DNA from: Candidatus Scybalomonas excrementigallinarum
GTDB taxonomy: Bacteria > Bacillota > Clostridia > Lachnospirales > Lachnospiraceae
Reading direction: 5' to 3'
Assembly: GCA_018710905.1 (NCBI GenBank)
Contig: DVIZ01000075.1
Span: 1-39,469 of the forward strand
Length of the DNA stretch: 39,469 nt
Shown: in pieces, positions 13,253 through 22,638 of the stretch
How the letters are laid out: every line of letters begins with the position of its first letter
Position numbering within the stretch: the stretch's first letter is position 1
Program-made: the position numbers and the translations under genes
Notes under the pieces: model-generated
The model's database searches: none
What the model saw: only the letters and a program-made list of their open reading frames with translations
What the model was told of the DNA's origin: nothing

Positions 13253-15394
13253 TCAAATTTTTCTATCCTTTTTCTTTTCTGCCTTTAAAATACAAGCACT
13301 AGTTGGAAGCATTTTAATGACTACTTCACCAGAATAAACATCATAGACCTCTTTTTCCATAGAATAAGATTCTTCTGTTGTTACAATCATTCGCTCTAAT
13401 TGGTATTCTTCTAAAACACCAATCTGCCAAATAGGTACTCGCACCTCTTTTTCTTCCAAATGATTATTAACAATAACAATATATTTTTCTTCTTCTATAA
13501 AACGGCTATAGACAATAATTCCATACTCCCCATAAAGTAACTTTAAAGAACCTCGTTTCCATGCCTTTGATGATTTATGAATTCGTATCATATCACGGTG
13601 AAAAGCGATTAATTCTTGATCTTCTTGTCCCCAAGGATACGTTCTACGATTGTCTGGATCCGTCCAACCACAAACTCCCGATTCATCACCATAATAAATG
13701 GTAGGCGCTCCAACCCACGTCATCTGCATCACAACAGCCTCTTTAAAAACACCTTTATGAATTCCTTCACTGGCAGATTCTGGTCCAACAGTCTGTGTTC
13801 TTCCAACTCTTCCATTAGTTCTCGTTAAAAATCTAGAGTGGTCATGATTGGATAGCTCATTCATTGCCACTTCCAATGATTGGGTATGAAATCTTGACAT
13901 ATGGTGAGTCATAGCCCCTTGAAAAGAATCATAATTATTTTTTAAATCTTCTCGATATTCATCACTATGCTTTTCCATACCAGTTAAAAACCAAGAAACC
14001 GGCTCCATAAACGCATCATAATTCATGACAGTATCCCATTGATCCCCTTGTAACCAAGGAGCTGCATCCCCATAATGCTCAGCTAATATAATAGCATCGG
14101 GATTTGCCTCTTTTACAGCCTTTCGAAAATCTCTCCAAAACTTATGGTTAAATTCTCCTGAGTGTCCAAGATCTGCCGCTACATCAAGCCGCCAGCCATC
14201 CACATTATAAGGGGGAGATACCCATTTTTTCGCAATATCCATAATATATTGATAAAGCATATCCGATGCTTCATAATTTAACTTTGGTAACGTATCATGC
14301 CCCCACCAACCATCATAAGAAGAATTATAAGGCCATGCATTCTCATTGAAAAACTGGAAGAAATCTCGATAAGGACTGTTTTCATCTACATAAGCGCCTT
14401 TTTCATAGCCTTCTTGACGCTCATAGATACGCTCCCTATCAAGCCATTTATTAAAAGAGCCACAGTGATTGAACACACCATCCAAAATAATTCTCATTCC
14501 TCGTTTATGAATTTCTTCTACAAGCTTTATAAAAAAGGCATTACTAGCCTCTAAATTCTCTTTTTTTGTAACACGAGCAATATATTTCGTCGCTTTTGTG
14601 TTATCTTTCTCCCAATCGGGAAGGCAGTCTCCTTCTTTTGTAACAATGACTCCATAATGAGGATCTACATAATCATAGTCTTGAATATCATATTTATGAT
14701 TGGATGGAGATACAAAAATAGGATTCAAGTATAAAACTTCTACCCCAAGATCTTTTAAATAATCTAGCTTTTCCATAACTCCTTTTAAATCCCCGCCATA
14801 GAACTCACGAACCCCCATGGAAGCAGGATATTTGTTCCAATCTTTTACTCTTATACTATAATCTCCAATGTAAAAATACTCTCTATCTTCTACATCATTA
14901 CTGCTATCTCCATTATAAAATCGATCCACATAGATCTGATACATAACAGCCCCTTTTGCCCAGTCTGGAGTATGATAGCCGGGAGAAATCCGAAAATTAT
15001 AATAATCCATAGGCTCATCCATAACACCACGACGGTTATAGTAACAAGTTGCCATTCCTGCATTAATTTCAAAATAATACTCTGTCTGATGTTCACTCTT
15101 TGGAATCACTGCTTCATAATAATCAAAGAGGCGATCGTATTCCACTTTCGATGCCTTTATTTTATGTTCCATTCCTTCGTTTTTATAAATAAGAAAAACA
15201 GTTTCTACATTCTCTCTTTCTGTTCGTATACGAACGCGCACATCTTCATCAATAGAAGGTTCTTGTGGGATACGATAACTGATAGAACCATCAGAAAAAA
15301 GGGCTAAATCGTTAAGCATTGGTTTTATACTTGTTGTATACAGTTGCACTTTTTGACTTTGATTTAATTCACTAAATGAAAAATCCATATCCAT
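13253..15394 (-). CDS. Cytoplasmic GH13 alpha-amylase (neopullulanase/cyclomaltodextrinase-like)
   Basis: About 713 residues, no signal peptide. An N-terminal beta domain (CBM34-like, to about 140) precedes the (beta/alpha)8 barrel, which starts at PDWAKGAVMYQIYVDRFYNGD. The four GH13 regions are present: DGVFNH (about 305), GWRLDVA with the nucleophile Asp (about 404), LAEHYG with the acid/base Glu (about 439) and LSNHDHSR with the third Asp (about 518). It hydrolyses alpha-1,4/1,6-linked malto-oligosaccharides taken up by the cell. I choose the third codon-frame ATG (15394) because AGGAG is 11 nt upstream but only 2 nt from the ATG at 15403. A second, dead copy of its last 70 bases lies at 11247-11316. 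Confidence 0.9.
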   Translation of the reverse strand: MDMDFSFSELNQSQKVQLYTTSIKPMLNDLALFSDGSISYRIPQEPSIDEDVRVRIRTERENVETVFLIYKNEGMEHKIKASKVEYDRLFDYYEAVIPKSEHQTEYYFEINAGMATCYYNRRGVMDEPMDYYNFRISPGYHTPDWAKGAVMYQIYVDRFYNGDSSNDVEDREYFYIGDYSIRVKDWNKYPASMGVREFYGGDLKGVMEKLDYLKDLGVEVLYLNPIFVSPSNHKYDIQDYDYVDPHYGVIVTKEGDCLPDWEKDNTKATKYIARVTKKENLEASNAFFIKLVEEIHKRGMRIILDGVFNHCGSFNKWLDRERIYERQEGYEKGAYVDENSPYRDFFQFFNENAWPYNSSYDGWWGHDTLPKLNYEASDMLYQYIMDIAKKWVSPPYNVDGWRLDVAADLGHSGEFNHKFWRDFRKAVKEANPDAIILAEHYGDAAPWLQGDQWDTVMNYDAFMEPVSWFLTGMEKHSDEYREDLKNNYDSFQGAMTHHMSRFHTQSLEVAMNELSNHDHSRFLTRTNGRVGRTQTVGPESASEGIHKGVFKEAVVMQMTWVGAPTIYYGDESGVCGWTDPDNRRTYPWGQEDQELIAFHRDMIRIHKSSKAWKRGSLKLLYGEYGIIVYSRFIEEEKYIVIVNNHLEEKEVRVPIWQIGVLEEYQLERMIVTTEESYSMEKEVYDVYSGEVVIKMLPTSACILKAEKKKDRKI

Positions 15395-15452
15395 TCTATC
15401 CATCTCTCCTACTTTTTCTTCTTACTATTTTCTAAAATACTCTTTTATTACT

Positions 15453-15481
15453 ATTTTATAACAGTCTATTTCTTTTCACAA
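15453..15481 (-). promoter_or_regulatory. Promoter of the amylase gene
   Basis: On the minus strand TTGTGA (15476-15481), 17 bp, then TAAAAT (15453-15458). Start expected near 15446, about 50 nt before the start codon. Confidence 0.55.
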
Positions 15482-15564
15482 TGATTTTTCACATAAATTG
15501 GAAATTTTATACATTCCTAGCTCTTTTTATTTTTTAAGCAAACAAGGTATTTCTTATGAAAGAA

Positions 15565-15623
15565 CAAAGTGTGCGTTGCATACTCTTAACGACTTTCGAT
15601 AACTTCTAGCAACGCACACTTTG
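15565..15623. repeat. 15-bp perfect inverted repeat (CAAAGTGTGCGTTGC)
   Basis: CAAAGTGTGCGTTGC (15565-15579) and GCAACGCACACTTTG (15609-15623) are exact inverted copies around a 29-nt loop. The right arm overlaps the left part of the intergenic repeat at 15591-15700. The left arm is absent from the second copy of that repeat near 24668. Confidence 0.8.
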
Positions 15624-15740
15624 CCGCGCGGTCGCAGTTTACGAAGTAAAATTTTCCCCATTGCCACCTGCGCATCGTTCGCACGTAGTGCTTTTTTATT
15701 CTATAGGATGACTCGCTTGCGAGGAATTTCCTATAGAATA
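15591..15740 (-). repeat. Intergenic structured repeat, copy 1 (downstream of ftsH)
   Basis: Positions 15591-15700 align without gaps to 24668-24777, with about 7 differences in 110 bases. The core includes TTGCCGCGCGGTCGCAGTTT. The core is followed by a hairpin, TTCTATAGGA...TCCTATAGAA. In the other copy this becomes TTTCATAGGAAA...TTTCCTATGAAA, so the stem is kept while its bases change. Relative to the neighbouring genes it has the same orientation as the other copy, 3' of a minus-strand gene. It has no coding capacity I trust. Confidence 0.8.
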
Positions 15741-15811
15741 AAAAAAAGCCCTATGAGAAAAATTCTCACAGAGCTAAATTCGCTGCTTGACTCGTTGCTT
15801 CTACGCAAAAT

Positions 15812-15843
15812 AAAAAGGACAGCTTCCGAACGCTGTCCTTTTT
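15812..15843. terminator. Rho-independent terminator downstream of ftsH
   Basis: AAAAAGGACAGC-TTCCGAAC-GCTGTCCTTTTT forms an 11-12 bp stem flanked by A- and T-runs, usable in both directions. On the minus strand it would end the ftsH transcript. A second, weaker hairpin (AGCCCTATGAGAA/TTCTCACAGAGCT, 15747-15775) lies next to it. Confidence 0.8.
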
Positions 15844-16003
15844 GGAGAAGGTATTTTTGTTACTTATGGGGTGTAGCAAAAACTATATAATGTATTGGGG
15901 GGGGTTACATTCTTTATTATAGCAACTTTTCAAATTAAGTGTGCACAAACTTCACAAAATTCGATTTTATTTTTTGTGCATTTTGAATATAACCATTTTT
16001 TTA
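15844..16003. other. Gap between ftsH and its terminator, with a G8 tract
   Basis: No ORF. It holds a run of eight G (15897-15904), unusual in this AT-rich DNA, and an imperfect dyad, TGCACAAA...TTTGTGCA (about 15942-15982), just after the ftsH stop. The function of either is unknown. Confidence 0.4.
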
Positions 16004-17866
16004 CTATATATTTTTCACAAGAGATACTTCTGATTTTCCCCCATCACCATCCATTTTGAACAATGACTCAAATTCTTCTCGATCAATTCTTTCTTTTTCT
16101 AATAATAAATTCGCGCATTTATGAAGAACATCCATATGATCCATTAAGATTTTTTTCGCATCTGCGTAGCAAGTATCAACAATTGCTCGGATTTCTTCAT
16201 CGATTACTGTTGCAACCGCTTCTCCATAAGAACGCTGATGACCAATTTCTCTTCCAATAAAGACTTCATCACTATCTCCATCTGCGTAATTAATCATACC
16301 AATTTTATCAGACATACCGTATTCAACAACCATAGCTCTTGCTGTCTTCGTAGCCATTTTAATATCTTGGGATGCTCCTGTTGTCACATCATCAAAAATT
16401 AATTCTTCTGCAATTCTTCCACCGAGACTTACTTTAATGTCTTGAAGCATTTTATTTTTTGTGTTAAACACATTATCATTTTCTGGTAACGGCATTGTAT
16501 ATCCCGCCGCTCCAACACCTGTTGGAATAATGGATACGGTATAAACAGGTCCTACATCTGGGAGTAAGTGGAATAAAATCGCGTGTCCCGCCTCATGATA
16601 AGCAGTAATTCGTTTCTCTTTTTCTGGAACAAGACGACTCTTTTTCTCTGCTCCAATTCCCACTTTAATAAATGCTTTATCCACATCTTCTTGCTTAATA
16701 TATTTTCTATTATCACGAGCAGCATAAATAGCGGCTTCATTCATTAAGTTTTCAAGATCAGCTCCTGCAAACCCTGCAGTTGTTCGAGCAATCTGTTCTA
16801 AATTCACATCTTCACTTAATGGTTTTCCTTTTGTATGTACTTGTAAGATCTCTTCTCTTCCTCGTACATCTGGTCTTCCAACCGCTACTTTACGGTCGAA
16901 ACGTCCAGGTCTTAAAATCGCTGGATCTAAAATATCAACACGGTTTGTAGCCGCCATTACGATAATTCCTTCGTTGACACCAAAACCATCCATTTCTACA
17001 AGAAGCTGATTTAATGTCTGTTCTCTCTCATCGTGACCGCCTCCAAGGCCTGCACCTCTTCTTCTCGCCACTGCGTCGATTTCATCAATAAAAATAATAC
17101 AAGGGGCATTTTTCTTTCCTTCTTCGAATAAATCTCGAACACGGGAAGCACCAACACCAACAAACATCTCCACGAAATCGGATCCAGAAATACTGAAAAA
17201 TGGAACACCAGCTTCTCCAGCAACCGCTTTCGCTAATAATGTCTTACCAGTTCCTGGAGGCCCTACTAATAAAACCCCTTTTGGAATTCTAGCTCCAACA
17301 TTCATATATTTTCCTGGGCTTCTCAAGAAATCTACGACTTCTTTTAATTCTTCTTTTTCTTCATGAAGACCTGCCACATTGTTAAATGTCACATTGGTCT
17401 GCCCTCCTGTTGTCATTTTGGCACGGCTTTTACCAAAATTCATCATTTTGCTATTGCCACCACCTGACTGAGCCGCCATCATATTGAATAATAGTAGAAT
17501 AACACCAAATCCAAGTAAATATGGTAAAATGCTAAAAATAATGCTTGGACGATCTTCATCCTGAACGACTACTTTATCTCCAAGACCATTCTCATAGGCA
17601 TAATCAGTAATCTCTCTCGTATCTGGCCAATAAAAACTTTCTTTATCTCCATTTGTTAGCTCCACATCGATTTTACCAGAAACCGACTCTTGATTCGGTT
17701 TTACCGTTACTTTTTCCACATTTTCTTGCTGGACATCCTGCTGAAAATTATAAAATTCATATCCTGAACGCAGATTTTTTGAAATATCACTAATAAAGAT
17801 TGTGACAGCAATAATCAGGATGATAAATAAATAAAAGCCCCAATTGCTTCGTTTTGTCTTATTCAC
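16004..17866 (-). CDS. ftsH: ATP-dependent zinc metalloprotease FtsH
   Basis: At 620 residues it is a full-length FtsH. Two membrane helices (about 10-27 and 109-131) flank a small extracytoplasmic domain. The AAA+ module has Walker A GPPGTGKT (202-209), Walker [10 protein letters not shown] (257-265) and second region of homology [20 protein letters not shown]. The peptidase has HEAGH (424-428). It degrades membrane and short-lived regulatory proteins. The neighbours hpt and tilS upstream match the conserved tilS-hpt-ftsH order of Firmicutes. The ribosome-binding site is GGAGAG. Strong terminators and a structured repeat follow it. Confidence 0.97.
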   Translation of the reverse strand: MNKTKRSNWGFYLFIILIIAVTIFISDISKNLRSGYEFYNFQQDVQQENVEKVTVKPNQESVSGKIDVELTNGDKESFYWPDTREITDYAYENGLGDKVVVQDEDRPSIIFSILPYLLGFGVILLLFNMMAAQSGGGNSKMMNFGKSRAKMTTGGQTNVTFNNVAGLHEEKEELKEVVDFLRSPGKYMNVGARIPKGVLLVGPPGTGKTLLAKAVAGEAGVPFFSISGSDFVEMFVGVGASRVRDLFEEGKKNAPCIIFIDEIDAVARRRGAGLGGGHDEREQTLNQLLVEMDGFGVNEGIIVMAATNRVDILDPAILRPGRFDRKVAVGRPDVRGREEILQVHTKGKPLSEDVNLEQIARTTAGFAGADLENLMNEAAIYAARDNRKYIKQEDVDKAFIKVGIGAEKKSRLVPEKEKRITAYHEAGHAILFHLLPDVGPVYTVSIIPTGVGAAGYTMPLPENDNVFNTKNKMLQDIKVSLGGRIAEELIFDDVTTGASQDIKMATKTARAMVVEYGMSDKIGMINYADGDSDEVFIGREIGHQRSYGEAVATVIDEEIRAIVDTCYADAKKILMDHMDVLHKCANLLLEKERIDREEFESLFKMDGDGGKSEVSLVKNI

Positions 17867-17963
17867 TTTCTCTCTCCTTCCATTTTTAATTTATTTTTTC
17901 TCTCTTATCTTATTTTCTATACGATAAAAGTAAAATTTCCTCTTTTTTATCCATTTCAAGAGA

Positions 17964-18482
17964 CTATTCTTCTACAACACCAATATATGGAAGATTGCGG
18001 TAACGCTGTGCATAATCAAGACCATAACCAACAACAAATTCATCTGGAATCTCAAAACCTGTATAGTCTACTGTCACATCGTGAGTTCTACGATCTGGTT
18101 TGTCAAGCAATGTGCAAAGTTTTAAGCTCTTTGGTTTTCTTTGCATTAACACTGGCATTAAATAGCTAAGCGTTCTTCCAGAATCGATAATATCTTCCAC
18201 TAAAATAACATCTTTTCCTTCGATATTTTCATCTAAATCTTTTGTAATTTTAACAACGCCTGAAGATGATTTTTCATTTCCATAACTTGATACACACATA
18301 AAGTCCATTGTAACAGGAACTGTTAATCTTTTTGCAAGTTCACAAGTAAAGAATACGCTTCCTTTTAATACACAAAGTAAATGTACTTCTTTTCCTTCAT
18401 ATTCTTTGCTGATGAGTTCCCCCATCTCACGAATTTTCGCATCTAACTGCTCCTCTGAGATCATTACACGAATTTTATCCAT
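17964..18482 (-). CDS. hpt: Hypoxanthine phosphoribosyltransferase
   Basis: This 172-residue enzyme has the PRPP-binding motif VILVEDIIDSGRTL (about 96-109) and the Hpt N-terminal pattern MDKIRVMISEEQLDAKIREM, with LLCVLKGSVFF and the C-terminal VVGYGLDYAQRYRNLPYIGV. It makes IMP or GMP from hypoxanthine or guanine and PRPP. The purine phosphorylase at 6905-7702 would release exactly these bases. The gene starts inside the end of tilS (8-nt overlap), with AAGGAG upstream, so translation is probably coupled. In Firmicutes Hpt and TilS also act together on ftsH expression. Confidence 0.96.
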   Translation of the reverse strand: MDKIRVMISEEQLDAKIREMGELISKEYEGKEVHLLCVLKGSVFFTCELAKRLTVPVTMDFMCVSSYGNEKSSSGVVKITKDLDENIEGKDVILVEDIIDSGRTLSYLMPVLMQRKPKSLKLCTLLDKPDRRTHDVTVDYTGFEIPDEFVVGYGLDYAQRYRNLPYIGVVEE

Positions 18483-19950
18483 TTTCTTTCTCCTTTATCT
18501 TCTTCTCGTATTCAACAAGTAGAATCCTTCTTGTCGTAGTATCAACTTTATATTGGGCTCCAATTCGATAGCCAATTAACCAAACAACGCCTTGCTCGTC
18601 TAAAAGGACTGGAACTTTCTCTCGTTCCTCTCTTGGAATTTTTTCATCAATAAAATATCGCTTCAAAGATTTCTTCATGCCCTCTTCATTTAATGTTAGC
18701 TTATCTTGGCTTTTCCTCGTTCTCAGTTGAAGTCCACCTTTAATCTTATCATAATCAAACATTTTTTTGTAGGTATCTTTTGAAATTATTTGAGCAATTT
18801 TCTCCTGACTAGAAAATTCCTGTGAAATGTCTTGAATCTCCAGTCGTATTCTATCCCCAGATGGCTCAATGATCACTTCTTTTTGCCCTTGAAATCCCAG
18901 TTCAATTTCATAAGAAAAAGAGTTAGAATTTGGCACCTCATTTTGATCTTCCCACGTCAATTGAAGGCTTTGATAAACCTTTTTTGCTACAATTCCTTTT
19001 GGAAGATGAATTTCTCTTCCTGTCTCTCCTTCTAATAATTCTTTTAAGGACTCTATATGGATGGACTTTATGTTTTTCTTAGCCTCTTCCTTCCCTCCTT
19101 GCTTCTTTTGTTTCATTTCTAGAATACGAATAAAGGCTTTTCTTAAAACTTCTAATTGCATATACCAATGGTATTGTTTTATCTTCTCTTCCTCAATGAT
19201 AATCTTTCTTTTTTCCTCTTTGACACACTGGATATAATACTTGTCACAAGTTTCCTTTAGAAATTCTGTTGCCCCTTGTAAAAGTCTTGCAGTAGTTCCA
19301 ATATGAGAAACTGCCTCTTCATTTACTTCCTTAAGCATCGGTATCCATTGATTTCTAATTTTATTTCTTGTGTATATCATCTCTTCATTTGTCTCATCGA
19401 TTTGATAAGAGAGATTTCTCTTTGTAAGATAAAAAAGCACTTCTTCTCTTGTTAGACAAAGAAGTGGTCTTATAATCCGATCTCTCTTTGGCAAAATTCC
19501 GCAAAGACCTTCTAAACCACTTCCCCGTACAAGATGAAAAAGCACTGTTTCCGCTTGATCATTTTCATGATGCGCTACTGCAATCACATTTGCATCTGTC
19601 TCTTTTCTCACCTGTTCCATTCGCTCATAACGACAGAGTCTTCCCGCCTCTTCTTCACTCAGTTTTTCACGTTTTGCTCGCTCATTTACATTTTCATGAA
19701 AGCAATAATAAGGTACTCTTAAACGCTCACATAACTCCTTTGTAAACTCTTCATCTCGATCTGCAAAAGCTCCTCGTAATCCATGATGAATATGGACAGC
19801 CAATACTTGAATTTCCTCTTCTTCTCTCATTCGACAAAGCATATCTAATAGGCATACGGAATCAGGTCCTCCTGACACCCCTACAATGATTTTGCTTCCT
19901 CGTTCGAACATTTTATGTTGTTTGCAATATTTTTTCACTCTATGGTACAT
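18475..19950 (-). CDS. tilS: tRNA(Ile)-lysidine synthase TilS
   Basis: This 491-residue protein has the N-terminal PP-loop ATPase motif VGVSGGPDSVCLLDML (about 24-39). It also has the TilS signatures VHIHHGLRG and AHHENDQAETVLFHLVRGSGLEGLCG, and the C-terminal substrate-binding domain (KSLKRYFIDEKIPREEREKVPVL). It converts the C34 of the AUA-reading tRNA-Ile to lysidine and is essential for decoding. It overlaps hpt by 8 nt and lies 121 nt downstream of spoIIE. The ribosome-binding site is weak. The middle is rich in K and E and poorly conserved, as usual. Confidence 0.95.
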   Translation of the reverse strand: MYHRVKKYCKQHKMFERGSKIIVGVSGGPDSVCLLDMLCRMREEEEIQVLAVHIHHGLRGAFADRDEEFTKELCERLRVPYYCFHENVNERAKREKLSEEEAGRLCRYERMEQVRKETDANVIAVAHHENDQAETVLFHLVRGSGLEGLCGILPKRDRIIRPLLCLTREEVLFYLTKRNLSYQIDETNEEMIYTRNKIRNQWIPMLKEVNEEAVSHIGTTARLLQGATEFLKETCDKYYIQCVKEEKRKIIIEEEKIKQYHWYMQLEVLRKAFIRILEMKQKKQGGKEEAKKNIKSIHIESLKELLEGETGREIHLPKGIVAKKVYQSLQLTWEDQNEVPNSNSFSYEIELGFQGQKEVIIEPSGDRIRLEIQDISQEFSSQEKIAQIISKDTYKKMFDYDKIKGGLQLRTRKSQDKLTLNEEGMKKSLKRYFIDEKIPREEREKVPVLLDEQGVVWLIGYRIGAQYKVDTTTRRILLVEYEKKIKEKENG

Positions 19951-20071
19951 ATCAATTTCTTTTTCCTATAATTGCTCCTTATTCTTAATTCTTTTCTAAT
20001 AGTAATTCATCTTCTCATTCATTGTACTAAAATATCATTCAAATAACAAGTCATATCACACTTCCCTTTTC

Positions 20072-22447
20072 TTATTCTCGCTTCCATATTCCAACCGTTA
20101 AAATAGTAATATCATCCCGATTCCTTCTCCCACCTAATTCCTGCACCCTCGCCATTAACTTTGTGGCCGCTTCTTGAGGGTTCAAGAGATCAAGCTTTAA
20201 AATTTCATCCGCAATAAATTTTTCTTTGTCAACAGCTGGCACTGCCTCCATCACTCCATCTGACAATAAAAAAATCATATCTCCATCTTGTATTTGCCAC
20301 TCATAGGAATTATATTCTAAATTCGGAAAAATCCCTACTGGAATCGCTCCTCCTTCGATCATTTCCACTTGATTTCCCCGTTTAATAAAGGAGGATGCTG
20401 CCCCTACTTTACAAAAGACACAAGTTCCCTCATATAAATCCACCATACAAAGATCAAGGGTGGAGAAATTTGCCTCTGAAATCGGAGTCACTAACACAGA
20501 ATTTAATAATCGCAAAGAATCATCTTTTGAAAATCCAGCCTCTAGTAACCGTTCTAGCAATTCTATTAACAATTCGCTCTTATCGTTGGCATGTTGCCCA
20601 CTACCCATACCATCAGCTAACATAATCGCAAGTTTTCCAGGTTCGTATTCCAAAATTGAAAAATTATCCCCTGAGATATCCTCTCTTCTTCGGCTAACTT
20701 TCGCCATTCCTTGCAAATAATAAAAATCAGCCTCTTCTAAAAATCCATAGCTTTGAGACACTTTTCCAACAATGGTACGATTCCCACTCTTACTACGCAC
20801 ACGATATCCAAGGGCTTTTGATAAACATCTTGCCAATTCTCTCACTGTGAGCATCCTTCCTTTTTCAGAGTGGACAGTCACATAAATTTCTTTTCTTCCC
20901 TCTTGATTTTCCACACCAAGAATCTCTGATATTTGCACATGATTTTTTTTCAATTCCTCTACAATTCTCATCTGCACTTTTTGCGGAATGACCACAGACT
21001 CATGAGTCACATGAAAGAGATCTTCAATCATATTTGAGATCTGCTGAAATTGCCCTGCCATCGCTTCTCTTCCTTCAATAATTCGCTCATTATAGAGCAT
21101 TTCTAACTTATTCATTTCATATCCATGTCGAATTTCCGCCGAAAAAGCTTCTTGTTTTAAACAATGGCTAAAAAAAGGGTATTCAGATAAATTTTCAATT
21201 GTTCCATTTTGTTCTGCCAGTTCTAAAACGGCCCCTGCTTCCTGATAGGCAAGCCTTGCTTCTTTATCCCAACAGTATCCGTTATATTCACAGCCTTGAC
21301 ACACCTTTTGAACGGTATGCTCTAAAATTTTCTGTCTTTGTTGTTCTCCCTGCCACTGCTCTGGCACACTCACTAAGGTTGTCCGAATTCTTCGAAAAGC
21401 CTCCGAAAAATCTCTTAACTGATTTCTCGTCTGTAACCATATCATCTCTTCCATTGATTCGCTCTTTTGCTGTGGTTTCGCTTGTAGTAGAAAGTTTCTG
21501 GGCAAAGCAAGAAAAAATGTCACAGAAAGAACAAACCCTTTCCAAGCTCCACTTTCCCAACCATTGGTCTCCCATAGAACAATTCCAAATACAAATGCCA
21601 TTCCAAGCATACTTCCAAGTCGTCCTGCTTTTCTTAAAATACCAGCGCCAATTCCAAATAAGGCATAAAGGGCGATCCCTTGAAATAATGACTCCATAGG
21701 ATAACCACAATAATAAAGTGTCCCTCCTAAAATCATGCCAAATAATGTTCCCTCTGCCATTCCAAAGCGGTAGGAGCTATAGAGAATACAAAATAACACA
21801 GCCCCTTGTTTTATAAGCAATTCCCATTCATTCGGTATTGCTACTCCGTATAAAATACCAGCACATAGCAAAATCCATCCCATGAGTTCTTCTTGTTCAA
21901 TTTTTTCATGGCGATGATTCTCATATTCCATAGCCTTATTGACTAAAATAACTAATCCCGTGCAAATTGCTCCTTCTGTCACGGCACTGAGAATCACATT
22001 GCCATCATCGATTGTCCAAAGCAATCGGATCAACGTGACTCCTGCTATTACGATTCCCATAATTCCAGCTTTTTTATGTATAGACTCTATATGAAGCCCT
22101 TCCATCATTTTATCAATGATATAGGCTGTTCCCATAATACAAGCATATCGAATCGCCTGTTCTGTTCCTAAGCGAATAAAAATGCCTCCTATAATACAGA
22201 TAAAAAGCACCACTTTCTCCATGAGCTTTCCTCCCACCGCCATAAAAAAAGAAGGCGCTAATGGATTAATTCCTGAAAAATTGCAAAGCCCTGTTAAAAT
22301 CCCCAAAAGCATACGGGTGCTTGTCCCCATAAAATCCTGTTCTGCTACAAACTCTCTTTTTGTTCCTCTTCTCACCTGTTTTTGCATCTTTTGTTTTTGG
22401 TTATTTCGCTTCATTTTGCTTTCTACCCCCGTTTCGTTATTTTCCAT
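20072..22447 (-). CDS. spoIIE: Stage II sporulation protein E (membrane-bound PP2C phosphatase)
   Basis: At 791 residues, it has a long N-terminal polytopic membrane region (about ten helices, 45-315), a central regulatory domain with a Cys pair (CQGCEYNGYC) and a C-terminal PP2C phosphatase. The phosphatase contains LADGMGSGQHANDKSELL, FLLSDGVMEAVP and NRDDITILTVGIW, including the metal-binding Asp residues. SpoIIE dephosphorylates SpoIIAA and thereby activates sigma-F in the forespore; it also acts at the polar septum. The ATG at 22447 lacks a clear ribosome-binding site; a second ATG at 22414 preceded by GGGGGT is possible. The promoter has the Spo0A-type 22-bp spacing. Neighbours match B. 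subtilis order. Confidence 0.95.
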   Translation of the reverse strand: MENNETGVESKMKRNNQKQKMQKQVRRGTKREFVAEQDFMGTSTRMLLGILTGLCNFSGINPLAPSFFMAVGGKLMEKVVLFICIIGGIFIRLGTEQAIRYACIMGTAYIIDKMMEGLHIESIHKKAGIMGIVIAGVTLIRLLWTIDDGNVILSAVTEGAICTGLVILVNKAMEYENHRHEKIEQEELMGWILLCAGILYGVAIPNEWELLIKQGAVLFCILYSSYRFGMAEGTLFGMILGGTLYYCGYPMESLFQGIALYALFGIGAGILRKAGRLGSMLGMAFVFGIVLWETNGWESGAWKGFVLSVTFFLALPRNFLLQAKPQQKSESMEEMIWLQTRNQLRDFSEAFRRIRTTLVSVPEQWQGEQQRQKILEHTVQKVCQGCEYNGYCWDKEARLAYQEAGAVLELAEQNGTIENLSEYPFFSHCLKQEAFSAEIRHGYEMNKLEMLYNERIIEGREAMAGQFQQISNMIEDLFHVTHESVVIPQKVQMRIVEELKKNHVQISEILGVENQEGRKEIYVTVHSEKGRMLTVRELARCLSKALGYRVRSKSGNRTIVGKVSQSYGFLEEADFYYLQGMAKVSRRREDISGDNFSILEYEPGKLAIMLADGMGSGQHANDKSELLIELLERLLEAGFSKDDSLRLLNSVLVTPISEANFSTLDLCMVDLYEGTCVFCKVGAASSFIKRGNQVEMIEGGAIPVGIFPNLEYNSYEWQIQDGDMIFLLSDGVMEAVPAVDKEKFIADEILKLDLLNPQEAATKLMARVQELGGRRNRDDITILTVGIWKRE

Positions 22448-22509
22448 CTATGTTCGTAAGAACGAATACATATCCTATCGGATCGTTTTTTATCATCCAT
22501 TCGTACTGC

Positions 22510-22543
22510 ATTATAGCGAACTTCATAGGAGGGATTTTGTCAA
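22510..22543 (-). promoter_or_regulatory. spoIIE promoter with 22-bp spacer, Spo0A-activated type
   Basis: On the minus strand a perfect TTGACA (22538-22543) and a perfect TATAAT (22510-22515) are separated by 22 bp, not 17. B. subtilis spoIIG and spoIIE promoters have this over-long spacing and need phosphorylated Spo0A. Spo0A-box-like sequences (consensus TTGTCGAA) are present: TTGTCAAA on the opposite strand overlapping the -35, and TTGTCGAT on the minus strand at about 22571-22578. Confidence 0.75.
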
Positions 22544-22609
22544 AACTACGGATCGAAAGGACAAAAATTTATCGACAACTTTTTCGGTCATAAAAACGAC
22601 ATATTTCTC

Positions 22610-22638
22610 TTGACAAAATTCAACGAATTAGCTAAAAT
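22610..22638 (+). promoter_or_regulatory. Promoter of the DUF2871 gene
   Basis: TTGACA (22610-22615), 17 bp, TAAAAT (22633-22638) on the plus strand. Start expected near 22645, inside a perfect dyad. Confidence 0.85.

Noticed and set aside
15614-15777. Protein-coding frames across the intergenic repeat
   Set aside because: Open frames exist, but they lack ribosome-binding sites, differ between the two repeat copies and cross terminator hairpins.
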